A DNA stretch of 64,000 bases from Pedobacter sp. ok626 (GTDB lineage Bacteria > Bacteroidota > Bacteroidia > Sphingobacteriales > Sphingobacteriaceae): positions 310,001-374,000 of the forward strand of contig NZ_FNEX01000002.1 in NCBI RefSeq assembly GCF_900100435.1. Direction: 5' to 3'. The position numbers and the translations under genes are program-made. This document shows positions 17,486-27,429 of the stretch, one piece after another; the stretch's first letter is position 1, and each line of letters begins with the position of its first letter. Under the pieces are notes generated by a model. It ran no database searches, was not told where the DNA came from, and saw only the letters and a program-made list of their open reading frames with translations.

Positions 17486-18622
17486 TTATTCGAAATAATT
17501 TAGGGTTTTAAAACCACCTTCTTTTAGGTATTCGTCTTTCTTCATCAGGTGTAAATCCGATTGAATCATGTCTTGCACCAATGCAGGTAAATCATATTTA
17601 GGTTTCCAGCCCAATTTGGTATTGGCCTTAGTTGGATCGCCTAAAAGAAGATCAACTTCTGTAGGGCGGAAATATTTTTCATCCACCTGTACCACAACAG
17701 TACCAGGTTTTAAATTTGTATCATTTAGGCCTAGCTTAGCCACCATTTCCTGATCTACATCGATGATCACGCCACGTTCGTTTTCATCCTTACCACTAAA
17801 TTCTACCTCAATACCCAGCTCTGCAAAACTCATTTTTACAAAGTCTCTAACCGTAGTGGTGATCCCGGTAGCAATTACGTAATCTTCAGGCTGCTCTTGT
17901 TGAAGAATCAACCACATCGCTTCGATATAATCTTTAGCATGGCCCCAATCTCTCTGTGCAGAAAGGTTACCCAGATATAAGCAATTTTGCAGTCCCAAAG
18001 CAATTTTACAAGCTGCTCTGGTAATTTTACGCGTTACAAATGTTTCCCCTCTAAGCGGACTTTCGTGATTAAACAAAATCCCGTTACAAGCATACATTTT
18101 ATAAGCCTCTCTGTAGTTTACCGTAATCCAGTAACCATACATTTTGGCCACCGCATAAGGCGAACGAGGATAGAAAGGTGTAGTTTCACTCTGTGGAACG
18201 GCCTGTACCAATCCGTACAATTCAGAAGTTGAAGCCTGATAGATTTTAGTTTTCTTCTCCATACCCAAAATGCGTATGGCCTCCAATAACCTTAGAGTCC
18301 CAACACCATCCGCATTAGCAGTATATTCAGGCATTTCAAAGCTCACATGAACGTGGCTCATAGCTGCAAGGTTATAGATTTCATCCGGCTGAGTTTCCTG
18401 GATGATGCGAATTAAATTGGTCGAATCCGTCAAATCACCGTAATGCAGTTTCAACTTCACACCTTGCTCATGCTGATCCTGATACAAATGGTCAATCCTG
18501 TCTGTATTAAATGATGAAGATCTTCTTTTTAACCCATGTACAAAATATCCCTTTTTCAGCAAAAACTCTGCTAAATATGCACCATCCTGTCCAGTAATAC
18601 CGGTTATTAAAGCTACTTTCAT
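17486..18622 (-). CDS. gmd: GDP-mannose 4,6-dehydratase
   Basis: 378 residues. The NADP motif [17 protein letters not shown] is at the N-terminus, [15 protein letters not shown] is specific to Gmd, and the catalytic [12 protein letters not shown] holds Tyr-x3-Lys. It makes GDP-4-keto-6-deoxymannose, precursor of GDP-fucose, GDP-rhamnose and others. The usual partner GDP-fucose synthase (fcl) is not next to it. The ATG at 18622 is preferred to the in-frame TTG one codon earlier. Confidence 0.95.
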   Translation of the reverse strand: MKVALITGITGQDGAYLAEFLLKKGYFVHGLKRRSSSFNTDRIDHLYQDQHEQGVKLKLHYGDLTDSTNLIRIIQETQPDEIYNLAAMSHVHVSFEMPEYTANADGVGTLRLLEAIRILGMEKKTKIYQASTSELYGLVQAVPQSETTPFYPRSPYAVAKMYGYWITVNYREAYKMYACNGILFNHESPLRGETFVTRKITRAACKIALGLQNCLYLGNLSAQRDWGHAKDYIEAMWLILQQEQPEDYVIATGITTTVRDFVKMSFAELGIEVEFSGKDENERGVIIDVDQEMVAKLGLNDTNLKPGTVVVQVDEKYFRPTEVDLLLGDPTKANTKLGWKPKYDLPALVQDMIQSDLHLMKKDEYLKEGGFKTLNYFE

Positions 18623-18675
18623 CAATATATGTTTTTTAATTTGCGGGGGTAAACATACGAAATAATTTAATTTCC

Positions 18676-19950
18676 CTACAACCTTGCATCAGCAAACTTG
18701 CGATCAATAAAGGATTTCGTATCAAAAATAATCGCCCCATTTTGCTTATAAGTAGCATAATCGAGGTTCAGGAATTCATCATGTGCCACAGCAATGATAA
18801 TTGCCCTATAATTTTTTTCGTTTAAGTTCTGCTCCAGGGTAATGCCATACTCTTCATGCACCTCTTCGGCAATGGCCCATGGATCATACACATGAACATC
18901 CATGCCGAATTGCTGCAGTTCCGTATAAATATCAATCACCTTGGTATTTCTGACATCCGGACAATTTTCCTTAAAAGCAAAACCCAGAATAAGCGCTTTC
19001 TCTCCTTTTACAGAAGAACCATTCGCGATCAACATTTTTACAACTTTACTCGCTACAAAAACGCCCATGTTCTCGTTCACCCGTCTTCCCGACAAAATCA
19101 CCTGTGGGGTATAGCCCAATGCATTTGACTTATAGGCCAGATAATACGGATCGACACCAATACAATGCCCCCCTACCAAACCCGGTTTATATTTTAAGAA
19201 GTTCCATTTCGTTCCCGCAGCAGCGATCACATCGGCCGTATCAATTTCCATTTTATCGAAAATCAAAGCCAGCTCATTTACAAAAGAGATGTTCACATCT
19301 CGCTGTGCGTTTTCTATGGCTTTAGATGCTTCAGCAACTTTTATGCTTGGTGCTTTATGTGTACCTGCGGTAATGATGCTTGAGTATAGTCCGTCAATCC
19401 AATCGGCCACTTCGGGAGTAGAACCAGAAGTTACTTTCATAATTTTGGTCAGCGTATTCACTTTATCCCCTGGATTGATCCTTTCTGGCGAATAGCCACA
19501 GTAAAAATCGATGTTATATTTCAATCCTGAATGTTGTTCCAGAACAGGCACACAATCTTCTTCTGTGCAGCCAGGGTAAACGGTCGATTCGTAGATCACG
19601 ATATCTCCCTTAGACAGATATTTACCCAACATTGCCGTCGCAGCTAAAAGAGGCTTCAAATCCGGCGACTTAAACTGATCAATCGGTGTAGGTACTGTAA
19701 CGATATATACATTGCAGTCTTGTAAAAGATTCACATCCGAAGAAAGTGTCAATCCCTTACCCAAAACATCCTTTAAAGCATTTAAGTCGGCCTCTTTAGT
19801 AATATCTCTATTTGCCGAAAGGTCTTTGATCCGGGTTTCATTGATATCAAAACCAAGGACTTGATATTGTTTGGCAAACTCGATAGCTAAAGGTAACCCA
19901 ACGTATCCTAAACCTATGATTGCAATGTGTGGCTTTTTTGCTGCTGACAT
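18676..19950 (-). CDS. Nucleotide sugar dehydrogenase, TviB/WbpA-like
   Basis: 424 residues. [17 protein letters not shown] is the NAD-binding motif; VTVPTPID and the catalytic Cys in [18 protein letters not shown] are conserved in UDP-sugar 6-dehydrogenases of the TviB/WbpA branch (UDP-GlcNAc/GalNAc to the uronic acid). It lies 53 bp upstream of gmd and likely shares a transcript with it, supplying precursors for surface polysaccharide. The exact hexosamine substrate cannot be read from sequence. Confidence 0.88.
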   Translation of the reverse strand: MSAAKKPHIAIIGLGYVGLPLAIEFAKQYQVLGFDINETRIKDLSANRDITKEADLNALKDVLGKGLTLSSDVNLLQDCNVYIVTVPTPIDQFKSPDLKPLLAATAMLGKYLSKGDIVIYESTVYPGCTEEDCVPVLEQHSGLKYNIDFYCGYSPERINPGDKVNTLTKIMKVTSGSTPEVADWIDGLYSSIITAGTHKAPSIKVAEASKAIENAQRDVNISFVNELALIFDKMEIDTADVIAAAGTKWNFLKYKPGLVGGHCIGVDPYYLAYKSNALGYTPQVILSGRRVNENMGVFVASKVVKMLIANGSSVKGEKALILGFAFKENCPDVRNTKVIDIYTELQQFGMDVHVYDPWAIAEEVHEEYGITLEQNLNEKNYRAIIIAVAHDEFLNLDYATYKQNGAIIFDTKSFIDRKFADARL

Positions 19951-20388
19951 GGCCGCAAACTTACGAAATAATTTAATTCGGCGAATGTGGCCCTGATAAA
20001 TGCTATGGAAAGCATAAAAATGACCTGCAAACGGCCTTGTCAGGCAAAAATATGAATAGTGGATAAGTAGGGAATGAATAGCAGTAAAATAGGGGGTTGC
20101 TTTACCCTTGCTTTAGGGTTGCTATAGGGTTGCTTTACCCTTGACTTACCCTAGGGGTAAAGCAACCCTAACGCAAGGGTAAGGCAACCCTAAAGCAACC
20201 CCCTACTCATTCCCAACTTTAGCCCTACTCATTCGCTAATCATAACGGAGCCTCCCAAGGCTGTCCTAAATGCACGACACCCGTATAATTTTTCGGATAA
20301 AGTGGTACGGAATTATAATCTTGAACTACTTCATCTGCCAGAAATTCTAGCAGATGAAGTAAATTCGAAAGAATTTTATTTAAAACAC
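19951..20388. other. Non-coding divergent region with large inverted repeat
   Basis: This 438-bp stretch separates two genes that diverge. Its centre (20070-20214) is filled by the inverted repeat listed separately. An extra direct copy of CCCTACTCATTC occurs at 20201 and 20223. The last 90 bp contain an open frame in phase with the BclB-like gene, but it lacks a signal-like start and I take it as leader. I see no clear TAnnTTTG promoter box here. Confidence 0.6.
20070..20214. repeat. Long imperfect inverted repeat built of GGGTTGCTTTA units
   Basis: The outer arms GGGAATGAATAG (20070) and CTACTCATTCCC (20203-20214) pair at 11 of 12 positions. Inside, AGGGGGTTGCTTTA pairs with TAAAGCAACCCCC and TTGCTTTACCC pairs with GGGTAAAGCAA. 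The whole is made of alternating GGGTTGCTTTA and CCCTTGCTTTA units around a CTAG centre near 20152. Transcripts in either direction could fold into a hairpin of about 60 bp. It may be a REP-like or MITE-like element. Confidence 0.7.
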
Positions 20389-21600
20389 ATGAAAAAAATC
20401 TTTACTTTTTTAATCTTTTCTTTAATTGCGCTCAATATTTTCGCACAAACTCCTCAAAAAATCAACTACCAGGCGGTGATCCGAAATGCAACCGGACAAC
20501 CGGTACCCAATCAGGCAGTAGGAATGCGGCTTACGGTGCAGAACGGACCGGTAGGTGCTCCCATCTATACGGAGACACAAGTACCGAGCACGAATGCTTT
20601 TGGATTGGTGAACTTGCAAATTGGAACCGGAACAGTAGTAACGGGTACCTTTTCAGCCATCCCCTGGTCTACAGGCAATAAATATCTTAAAATCGAAGCA
20701 GATATCGCAGGCGGATCGGCTTACGTCACCATAGGTACAGTCGAGCTGGTAAGTGTTCCTTATGCTTTAAACGCGTCAACTTCAACCATCAGCAACGATA
20801 ACCGCTGGACAGCTGCGGGCGCAAACATCCTGAACAACAATACCGGTAGTGTCGGGATCGGCGCCGGAACAGGTACTTTTCCTGCAAATGATGCAGTTTT
20901 AGACATCTGGTCGACAACCAAAGGTATATTAATTCCAAGGGTAGCTTCAGCGGCAGCAATCACTTCACCAAGTGATGGTTTACTGGTTTACCAAACCGGC
21001 GCACCTAAAGGTTTTTACTACTCAAAAACAGGTACATGGGTAAGACTAACCGATGCCAACGATGCTTCCGGCGGCTCAAATGGCGGTGCCATCATTCCTT
21101 TCTCATCAGGTATTCCTGTATCGCTGACCACCATCGCAGGCGGACTTTCAGGTACAGCGAGTTTTATCGGTTTTGGCAGCAGTGCACCCAGCCTTTCTAT
21201 ACTTGGTTCGACAATTGATCTGACGGGCGCAGCAGGTACACCGTTGAACTTTGCCTTTTCTATGCCAAGAAGCGGGACGATAAAAAGCATGTCTGCCTAC
21301 TTTAGCACTACAGCCGCATTAGCGCTGATCGGCTCAACGGTGACCATTACTGCACAGCTTTATTCCAGTACGACCCCAGACAACAGCTTTACCGCTGTTC
21401 CAGGCGCATCGGTTACTTTAACTCCTTCGTTATCGGGTATCATTAGTATAGGTGCCGTATCTAATGGAATTACAACTGGGCTCAATATTCCGGTAACGGC
21501 ACAAACACGCTTTTTATTGGTGTTCTCTTCTTCAGCTGCAGGGATTAGTCTGGTGACGACCACAGCTGGCTATGCCAGTGCCGGATTAAGTATTGAGTAA
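20389..21600 (+). CDS. Secreted protein with BclB-like C-terminal domain
   Basis: 403 residues from the ATG at 20389, where a proper signal peptide starts ([20 protein letters not shown]); the longer frame from 20302 adds 29 unlikely residues. The first part ([20 protein letters not shown], then a cell-surface type beta domain ending YALNAST) is a common Bacteroidota module. A central segment GSVGIG...[16 protein letters not shown] is typical of phage-tail-like secreted proteins. The last 170 residues ([21 protein letters not shown] onwards) resemble the C-terminal domain of the exosporium protein BclB of Bacillus. It precedes the type IX secreted repeat protein by 31 bp and may be co-expressed. 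Confidence 0.72.
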   Translation: MKKIFTFLIFSLIALNIFAQTPQKINYQAVIRNATGQPVPNQAVGMRLTVQNGPVGAPIYTETQVPSTNAFGLVNLQIGTGTVVTGTFSAIPWSTGNKYLKIEADIAGGSAYVTIGTVELVSVPYALNASTSTISNDNRWTAAGANILNNNTGSVGIGAGTGTFPANDAVLDIWSTTKGILIPRVASAAAITSPSDGLLVYQTGAPKGFYYSKTGTWVRLTDANDASGGSNGGAIIPFSSGIPVSLTTIAGGLSGTASFIGFGSSAPSLSILGSTIDLTGAAGTPLNFAFSMPRSGTIKSMSAYFSTTAALALIGSTVTITAQLYSSTTPDNSFTAVPGASVTLTPSLSGIISIGAVSNGITTGLNIPVTAQTRFLLVFSSSAAGISLVTTTAGYASAGLSIE

Positions 21601-21631
21601 ACAAGTTAAGCAGATCACTAAACATATTATT

Positions 21632-24600
21632 ATGAGATACCTCAAAACAATTATATTGTTGTGGGTTTCGATTTTGGCTTGCCTGACAGCAAATGCTCAA
21701 TCTGCGAATAGCCATACAACCAGTGCCGGGGGCGGTAGCGTATCGCTGCCCGGAGGGAACACGCTGGGTTTCACCATTGGAGAGCCTTTTATCAGCACCA
21801 TCGGAACAAACCCGCAGTTCACACAGGGCTTACATCAAACCTTACTGTCTTTTTCAGTAACAGATGTGAACTCTCCAAATGTAATTACAGCTTACAAAGA
21901 AGGCGGAGTGGTTCTTGTCACGGTTACCTTTAATCAGCCTGTTCTTGTAACAGGCACACCTGAACTCGCGCTGAATAGTGGCGGAAAAGCCCTTTATACC
22001 TCAGGATCAGGAACCACCACGCTCACCTTCACTTATACCGTAGCTGCAGGAGAAAACTCCACAGATCTGGACTATAGTGCTATAGGCTCATTAACCCTGG
22101 CTGGTGGAAGTACCATTCAAAATAGTCTTGGTACAAATGCCCCCCTAACCTTACCTGTTCCGGGTGCTGCCGGCTCTTTGGCTGCAAATAAAGCCATCAT
22201 AATTGATACGCAGGCACCAACGCAAACGATCGCTACTGCTGTATTTTCCAATGACGCGAATGCTTCAGGAACTTATTTTCTTACCAATACGGCTAGTCAG
22301 ACTGTTTCGGGCACTTTAAGCGCCAATCTTGTGGCGGGAGAAATTGTAGAAGTATCGTTTAACAATGGTACAAGCTATGCCCCGGCAACAACCACTGTAG
22401 GTGATAATGCCTGGTCAATAGCAACAACACTAACCGCCAGCAATACCCTAAGGGTTAGAGTTGTTGACGCTTTGGGTAATACCGGAACGGAATACACAAA
22501 GGGATATGTATATGACATCGTACCTCCGACAGCAACCCTGGCTCTGGCGAGTTCTGCTTTAAAGATCGGATCAGCCCCTTTGCTGACGATTACCTTCAGC
22601 GAAGCTGCGACTAATTTTGCCAATGTTGATCTGACCATTATGAATGGTACCTTAACAACTGTCACCTCTGCTGATGGTGGAGTTACCTGGACGGCCACAT
22701 TTACCCCAACCAATAACTTTACAGGCCTGGTTAACTCCATTACACTTGATAAAGAAGCTTTAACGGATCTTGCTGGAAATGCCGGAGCAGGAACATCAGC
22801 TACTGCCAATTATACAATTGACACGCAAGCACCTACCCTCTCTTCGGTAAGTATTGCATCTGACAATACAGTTCCTACACGCGCTAAAGTTGGTAACATT
22901 GCAACATTAACCTTTACGGCAAGTGAAATCGTTCAGACACCAACAGTAACCATCGCGGGTCATGCGGTTACGCCAACTGCAACAGGAAATAACTGGACTG
23001 CATCCTACACTTTTGTATCTGGTGATACAGAAGGACTGGTGGCTTACAACATCGCCTTCAGTGATCTTGCCGGCAATGCAGGTACAGCCGTTACCACAGG
23101 CACAGGATCTGTAACCTTTGATAAAACAGCTCCTACCTTAACTGCAGTAAATATTGCGTCTAACAATACTACACCTACACTGGCGAAAGTCGGAGATGTA
23201 GCTACGCTTACTTTCACATCAAGCAAAACAGTACAAACACCAACGGTAACTATCGCTGGTCATACGGTTACACCAACTGCTACGGGCAACAACTGGACTG
23301 CAGTTTATACTTTTGTATCTGGTGATACAGAAGGACAGGTTGCTTACAACATCGCCTTCAGCGATCTTACGGGTAATGTTGGTACAGCGGTTACTACAGG
23401 CACAGGATCTGTAACACTTGATAAAACTGTTCCTACCTTAACTGCAGTAAACATTGTTTCTAACAATACAGTGCCTACACTTGCTAAAGTTGCCAATACG
23501 GCTACAATTACTTTCACTGCAAGTGAGGCTTTAAAAACTCCGGTAGTTACTATCGCCGGACATGTGGTTACACCGACAGCAGCGGGCAACAACTGGACCG
23601 CAACTTATACTTTTGTATCGGGTGATGCAGAAGGTCTGGTGGCCTACAATATTGCTTTCAGTGATCTTGCCAGCAATGCCGGTACAGCCCTTACCACCGG
23701 TACAGGATCTGTAACCTTTGATAAAACAGTTCCTACCTTAAGTGCAGTGAACATTGTTTCTGACAATACAGTCCCTACGCGTGCTAAAGTTGGCAACATT
23801 GCAACGTTAACCTTTACGGCAAGTGAAACCGTTCAGACACCAACAGTGACCATCGCTGGTCATGTGGTTGTTCCAACTGCTATGGGAAACAACTGGACAG
23901 CAACCTACACTTTTGTATCTGGTGATGCAGAAGGACTGGTGGCATACAACATCGCCTTCAGTGATCTTGCCAGCAATGCAGGTACAGCCCTTACCACAGG
24001 CACCGGATCTGTAACTTTTGATAAAACGGCTCCTACCTTAACTGCAGTAAATATTGTGTCTAACAATGCAGTACCTACACTGGCGAAAGTCGGAGATGTA
24101 GCTACGCTTACTTTCACATCAAGCAAAACAGTACAAACACCAACGGTAACTATCGCTGGTCATGCGGTTACACCAACTGCTACGGGCAATAACTGGACTG
24201 CAGTTTATACTTTTGTATCTGGTGATACAGAAGGACAGGTTGCTTACGCCATTGCTTTCAGTGATCTTACGGGTAATGCTGGTACTACAGTTACGACAGG
24301 TACAGGATCTGTAACGCTTGATAAAACTGCTCCTGTAATTCCTGCAGGCTTAGCAGCAACATCTGGTGATACACAGATCATCCTTAACTGGACTGCTAAC
24401 ACAGAAACTGACCTTTCGAAATACAGAATTACGTATGGAATAAACCCTGCCTCACTTAGTTCAACAGTAGACGTTGCAGCAGGAGCTACAACCTATACAA
24501 ACACAGGATTAACAAACGGTACCACCTATTATTACCAGATTCAGTCCCTTGACCAGGCGGGAAACATCAGTGCTGCAAGTGCTAATGTATCTGCCATTCC

Positions 24601-26491
24601 TAAAGCCAATCAAAGCATCACTTTCAATGCGATCGCTTTGAAAACTTATGGTGATCCAACATTCCAGCTTGGAAATGCAAATTCATCAGGAGGTCTTCCG
24701 GTAACTTATATTGCGACCGATCCTACAGTGGTTTCTATTGTTGGTAATGTGGCTACAATCCTGAAATCAGGAAATACGGTCATCACCGCAAGTCAGGCTG
24801 GAACGACCAGCTTCAATGCTGCAGCAAATGTTCAGCAGACGCTAACGGTAACTCAGAAGGTATTGACCATAACAGCCAATAATCGCGTTAAAATCTATGG
24901 TGATGCAGTTACTTTCACAGGAAATGAGTACACTTCTGTCGGCCTGTCAAATGCCGATGCGATTACTTCGGTAAGTTTTAGCAGTACTGGTGCAGCAGCA
25001 ACAGCAACGGTTGCAGGTTCAACCTATCCGATTGTAGCTTCGGCAGCAACCGGTACAGGGTTAAATAACTATAGCATCACTTACCTGAACGGCGCATTGA
25101 CTGTTACCAGAAAAGCTTTAACCATTACTGCGGATGCTAAAGAAAAATTCCTAGGTGCGGTAAATCCAGTGTTGACAGTGACTTACATTGGGCTTACGAA
25201 CGGGGAGACCAATGCTATATTGACTATTCAGCCAACGATTACAACTACTGCGCTTACAGGCAGTCCAATCGGAGACTATCCAATCACAGCCAACGGGGCA
25301 GCGGCGGCCAACTATGCCATCAGCTATGCCACTGGCAACCTGAAAATAAAATCAGGAATACCTACAAGCATTACGCTTGCCGCAATAACCTTATATGAAA
25401 ACAGTGCTTCAGGAACAAATGCAGGTACGCTAAGCAGCACCTCTGATGATCCTTCGGTTACTGCGTTTACCTATACATTGGTGGCTGGCACAGGTGATAC
25501 CGACAATGCATTGTTTGCTATCGCCGGAAACAAGCTAAACACCAATGCAGTACTGGATTACGAAAGCAAAGCTGTTTACAAAGTAAGGCTGCGTTCAACT
25601 ACTCAATTCGGTCAGTCGCTGGATAAAGAGTTGAGCATTACTTTAAGTGATGTGAACGAAATCCCGACACTTGCTGCCATCAGCAATCAGGCGATCTGTT
25701 TTACCACAGCAGGACAAACTGTTGCCTTAACAGGTATCAGTGCTGGCCCTGAAACGGCCCAGAGTACAGGTTTAACGGTTAGCAGCAACAACCCGAACCT
25801 CTTTGATGCCTTAGGAGTTACGGGCACTGGAGCTACGGCAACGATTGACTACCGGATTAAAGCAGGTGCCATAGCCGGAACAGCTACCGTAACAGTAACG
25901 GTGAAAGACAATGGAGGTACAGCCAATGGTGGTGTAGATACCTACAGCAGAACTTTTACCATCACAGTAAATGCTTTACCTGTTATTTCTATCAACAGTG
26001 ACAAAGGCATACAGATCAGTAAAGGAGAGAAGGTATTGTTATCGGCTACCGGCGGAACCAGCTATACCTGGGCGGCCAACAGCAGCATTAATGGTGCGCT
26101 GAGTTCGGCAACGATAGAGGTAAGACCAAGGGAAACTACTACCTATACGGTAACGGCAACCAATGCAAGCGGATGTTCGGAAAGCAAGACCTTTACTTTA
26201 ACAGTTCTGGAAGATTACGAGAAAGTAAAAGCGACCAATATCATGTCTCCAAATGGCGACGGGATTAATGATAAGTGGCTGATTGATAACATCGATTTTT
26301 ATCCGAACAATGAGGTGAAGATCTTTGACAAGGCTGGACGTATGATGTACAGTAAAAAAGGCTATGACAACAGCTGGGATGCGACCTTAAATGGTTTACC
26401 CCTGGCGGAAGGCACTTATTACTATATCATCGACTTCGGCACCAACAGAAGGTTGTTCAAAGGTTTCATCACTATCGTAAGAAACGATTAA
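21632..26491 (+). CDS. Giant repeat surface protein with type IX (type B) sorting domain
   Basis: 1,619 residues from ATG 21632 (signal peptide MRYLKTIILLWVSILACLTANAQ); a TTG further upstream overlaps the previous gene. Order: Ig-like domains, five nearly identical 100-residue Ig-like repeats (about 400-900), a fibronectin III domain (VIPAGLAATSGDTQIILNW), MBG-type domains (ITFNAIALKTYGDPTF; LTITADAKEKFLGAVNPVL), a cadherin-like domain (LYENSASGTNAGTL), another Ig-like domain and a C-terminal gliding-motility type domain of about 85 residues (IMSPNGDGINDKW ... FKGFITIVRND). The last directs export and anchoring by the type IX system. PorP/SprF follows 29 bp later, a common partner of such proteins. 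Likely an adhesin. Confidence 0.88.
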   Translation: MRYLKTIILLWVSILACLTANAQSANSHTTSAGGGSVSLPGGNTLGFTIGEPFISTIGTNPQFTQGLHQTLLSFSVTDVNSPNVITAYKEGGVVLVTVTFNQPVLVTGTPELALNSGGKALYTSGSGTTTLTFTYTVAAGENSTDLDYSAIGSLTLAGGSTIQNSLGTNAPLTLPVPGAAGSLAANKAIIIDTQAPTQTIATAVFSNDANASGTYFLTNTASQTVSGTLSANLVAGEIVEVSFNNGTSYAPATTTVGDNAWSIATTLTASNTLRVRVVDALGNTGTEYTKGYVYDIVPPTATLALASSALKIGSAPLLTITFSEAATNFANVDLTIMNGTLTTVTSADGGVTWTATFTPTNNFTGLVNSITLDKEALTDLAGNAGAGTSATANYTIDTQAPTLSSVSIASDNTVPTRAKVGNIATLTFTASEIVQTPTVTIAGHAVTPTATGNNWTASYTFVSGDTEGLVAYNIAFSDLAGNAGTAVTTGTGSVTFDKTAPTLTAVNIASNNTTPTLAKVGDVATLTFTSSKTVQTPTVTIAGHTVTPTATGNNWTAVYTFVSGDTEGQVAYNIAFSDLTGNVGTAVTTGTGSVTLDKTVPTLTAVNIVSNNTVPTLAKVANTATITFTASEALKTPVVTIAGHVVTPTAAGNNWTATYTFVSGDAEGLVAYNIAFSDLASNAGTALTTGTGSVTFDKTVPTLSAVNIVSDNTVPTRAKVGNIATLTFTASETVQTPTVTIAGHVVVPTAMGNNWTATYTFVSGDAEGLVAYNIAFSDLASNAGTALTTGTGSVTFDKTAPTLTAVNIVSNNAVPTLAKVGDVATLTFTSSKTVQTPTVTIAGHAVTPTATGNNWTAVYTFVSGDTEGQVAYAIAFSDLTGNAGTTVTTGTGSVTLDKTAPVIPAGLAATSGDTQIILNWTANTETDLSKYRITYGINPASLSSTVDVAAGATTYTNTGLTNGTTYYYQIQSLDQAGNISAASANVSAIPKANQSITFNAIALKTYGDPTFQLGNANSSGGLPVTYIATDPTVVSIVGNVATILKSGNTVITASQAGTTSFNAAANVQQTLTVTQKVLTITANNRVKIYGDAVTFTGNEYTSVGLSNADAITSVSFSSTGAAATATVAGSTYPIVASAATGTGLNNYSITYLNGALTVTRKALTITADAKEKFLGAVNPVLTVTYIGLTNGETNAILTIQPTITTTALTGSPIGDYPITANGAAAANYAISYATGNLKIKSGIPTSITLAAITLYENSASGTNAGTLSSTSDDPSVTAFTYTLVAGTGDTDNALFAIAGNKLNTNAVLDYESKAVYKVRLRSTTQFGQSLDKELSITLSDVNEIPTLAAISNQAICFTTAGQTVALTGISAGPETAQSTGLTVSSNNPNLFDALGVTGTGATATIDYRIKAGAIAGTATVTVTVKDNGGTANGGVDTYSRTFTITVNALPVISINSDKGIQISKGEKVLLSATGGTSYTWAANSSINGALSSATIEVRPRETTTYTVTATNASGCSESKTFTLTVLEDYEKVKATNIMSPNGDGINDKWLIDNIDFYPNNEVKIFDKAGRMMYSKKGYDNSWDATLNGLPLAEGTYYYIIDFGTNRRLFKGFITIVRND
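22831..24330 (+). repeat. Five tandem 300-bp repeats inside the adhesin gene
   Basis: Units start at 22831, 23131, 23431, 23731 and 24031, exactly 300 bp apart (100 residues each). Units 2 and 5 are almost identical over most of their length and units 1 and 4 share ACxCGxGCTAAAGTTGG-type variants, while unit 3 differs (ALKTPVVTIAG). The order 1-2-3-1'-2' suggests duplication of a three-unit block. Confidence 0.9.
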
Positions 26492-26520
26492 ACCAGATTT
26501 AGCTAACATTTAAAAAACAG

Positions 26521-27408
26521 ATGAAAATTATATCAACAACACTAGTACTGATTGCCGTTATGGCAATCGGTACTACATCAAAAGCACAGTTGAACCCTTT
26601 ATCGGCGCAATATTATACCAATCAGTATTTGATCAATCCGGCATTTGCCGGAGCCGGGCAGGGTATAAAATTAAACGGTGCTTACCGCAAGCTCTGGAGC
26701 AATGTTCCGGGTTCACCTTTAACGCAGAACCTAACGGTTGATTATGGCTTTAACAAAGTTGGGCTCGGTTTAACCGTAAATAACGAGAGTGCGGGATTAC
26801 AAAGGCAGACTCGTGTGGTGGGTAGTTACGCCTATCACCTGCAGTTGAACGACAACAATCACCAGTTACATTTTGGGGTATCACTGGGTTTTATGAGTCA
26901 GCGTCTGGAAAATGCCGATATCTATGGTAATCCGGCTGACCCGACCGTGGGGCAATACAACGACCGTAAGACTTACCTGGATGGTGATTTCGGAGTTGCC
27001 TATACTTCTGACAAATTTAACCTTCAGGCTGCCATTCCTAATCTGAAAAGTGTGTTAAAAAAGGATGTGATCAAGCTGGCTGATGTGGCTACTTTTTACA
27101 CGGCAGCGAGTTACAAGATCGGGATCAGCGAGGGTGTAGAAGGAATGGATATAGAACCTAAAGTAGCTTATCGTGGCGTGAAAGGTTTTGACAACATCTG
27201 GGATGCGGGTGCGCAGATGAGTATTGCCAACAAGCAAGTATTTTTGCTGGGTATGTACCACAGTACAAAAAACGCAACTTTCGGTCTGGGTATGGATTAT
27301 AAAAAGAGATATCTGGTAAGTGGCACTTATACTACTCAAACTTCTGCTTTGAGCAGTTATACCAATGGTAGCTTTGAATTGAACCTGAGGGTTAATTTAA
27401 CAAAGTAA
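26521..27408 (+). CDS. PorP/SprF family type IX secretion membrane protein
   Basis: 295 residues with a signal peptide ending SKAQ. The N-terminal mature motif LNPLSAQYYTNQYLINPAFAGAGQG and the beta-barrel pattern ending FELNLRVNL are typical of PorP/SprF. Such proteins are often encoded directly downstream of substrates with a type B sorting domain and help anchor them to the outer membrane. It follows the adhesin gene by 29 bp and its 3' third is duplicated as a remnant at 29173-29509. Confidence 0.9.
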   Translation: MKIISTTLVLIAVMAIGTTSKAQLNPLSAQYYTNQYLINPAFAGAGQGIKLNGAYRKLWSNVPGSPLTQNLTVDYGFNKVGLGLTVNNESAGLQRQTRVVGSYAYHLQLNDNNHQLHFGVSLGFMSQRLENADIYGNPADPTVGQYNDRKTYLDGDFGVAYTSDKFNLQAAIPNLKSVLKKDVIKLADVATFYTAASYKIGISEGVEGMDIEPKVAYRGVKGFDNIWDAGAQMSIANKQVFLLGMYHSTKNATFGLGMDYKKRYLVSGTYTTQTSALSSYTNGSFELNLRVNLTK

Positions 27409-27429
27409 ATCTGAGCCCCTGAGCTACAC

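Noticed and set aside
17486..19950. A complete GDP-fucose pathway
   Set aside because: Only gmd is present; no GDP-fucose synthase gene is adjacent.
22831..24330. Tandem repeats as a possible CRISPR array
   Set aside because: The units are 300 bp, have no spacers and translate in frame as Ig-like domains of one protein.
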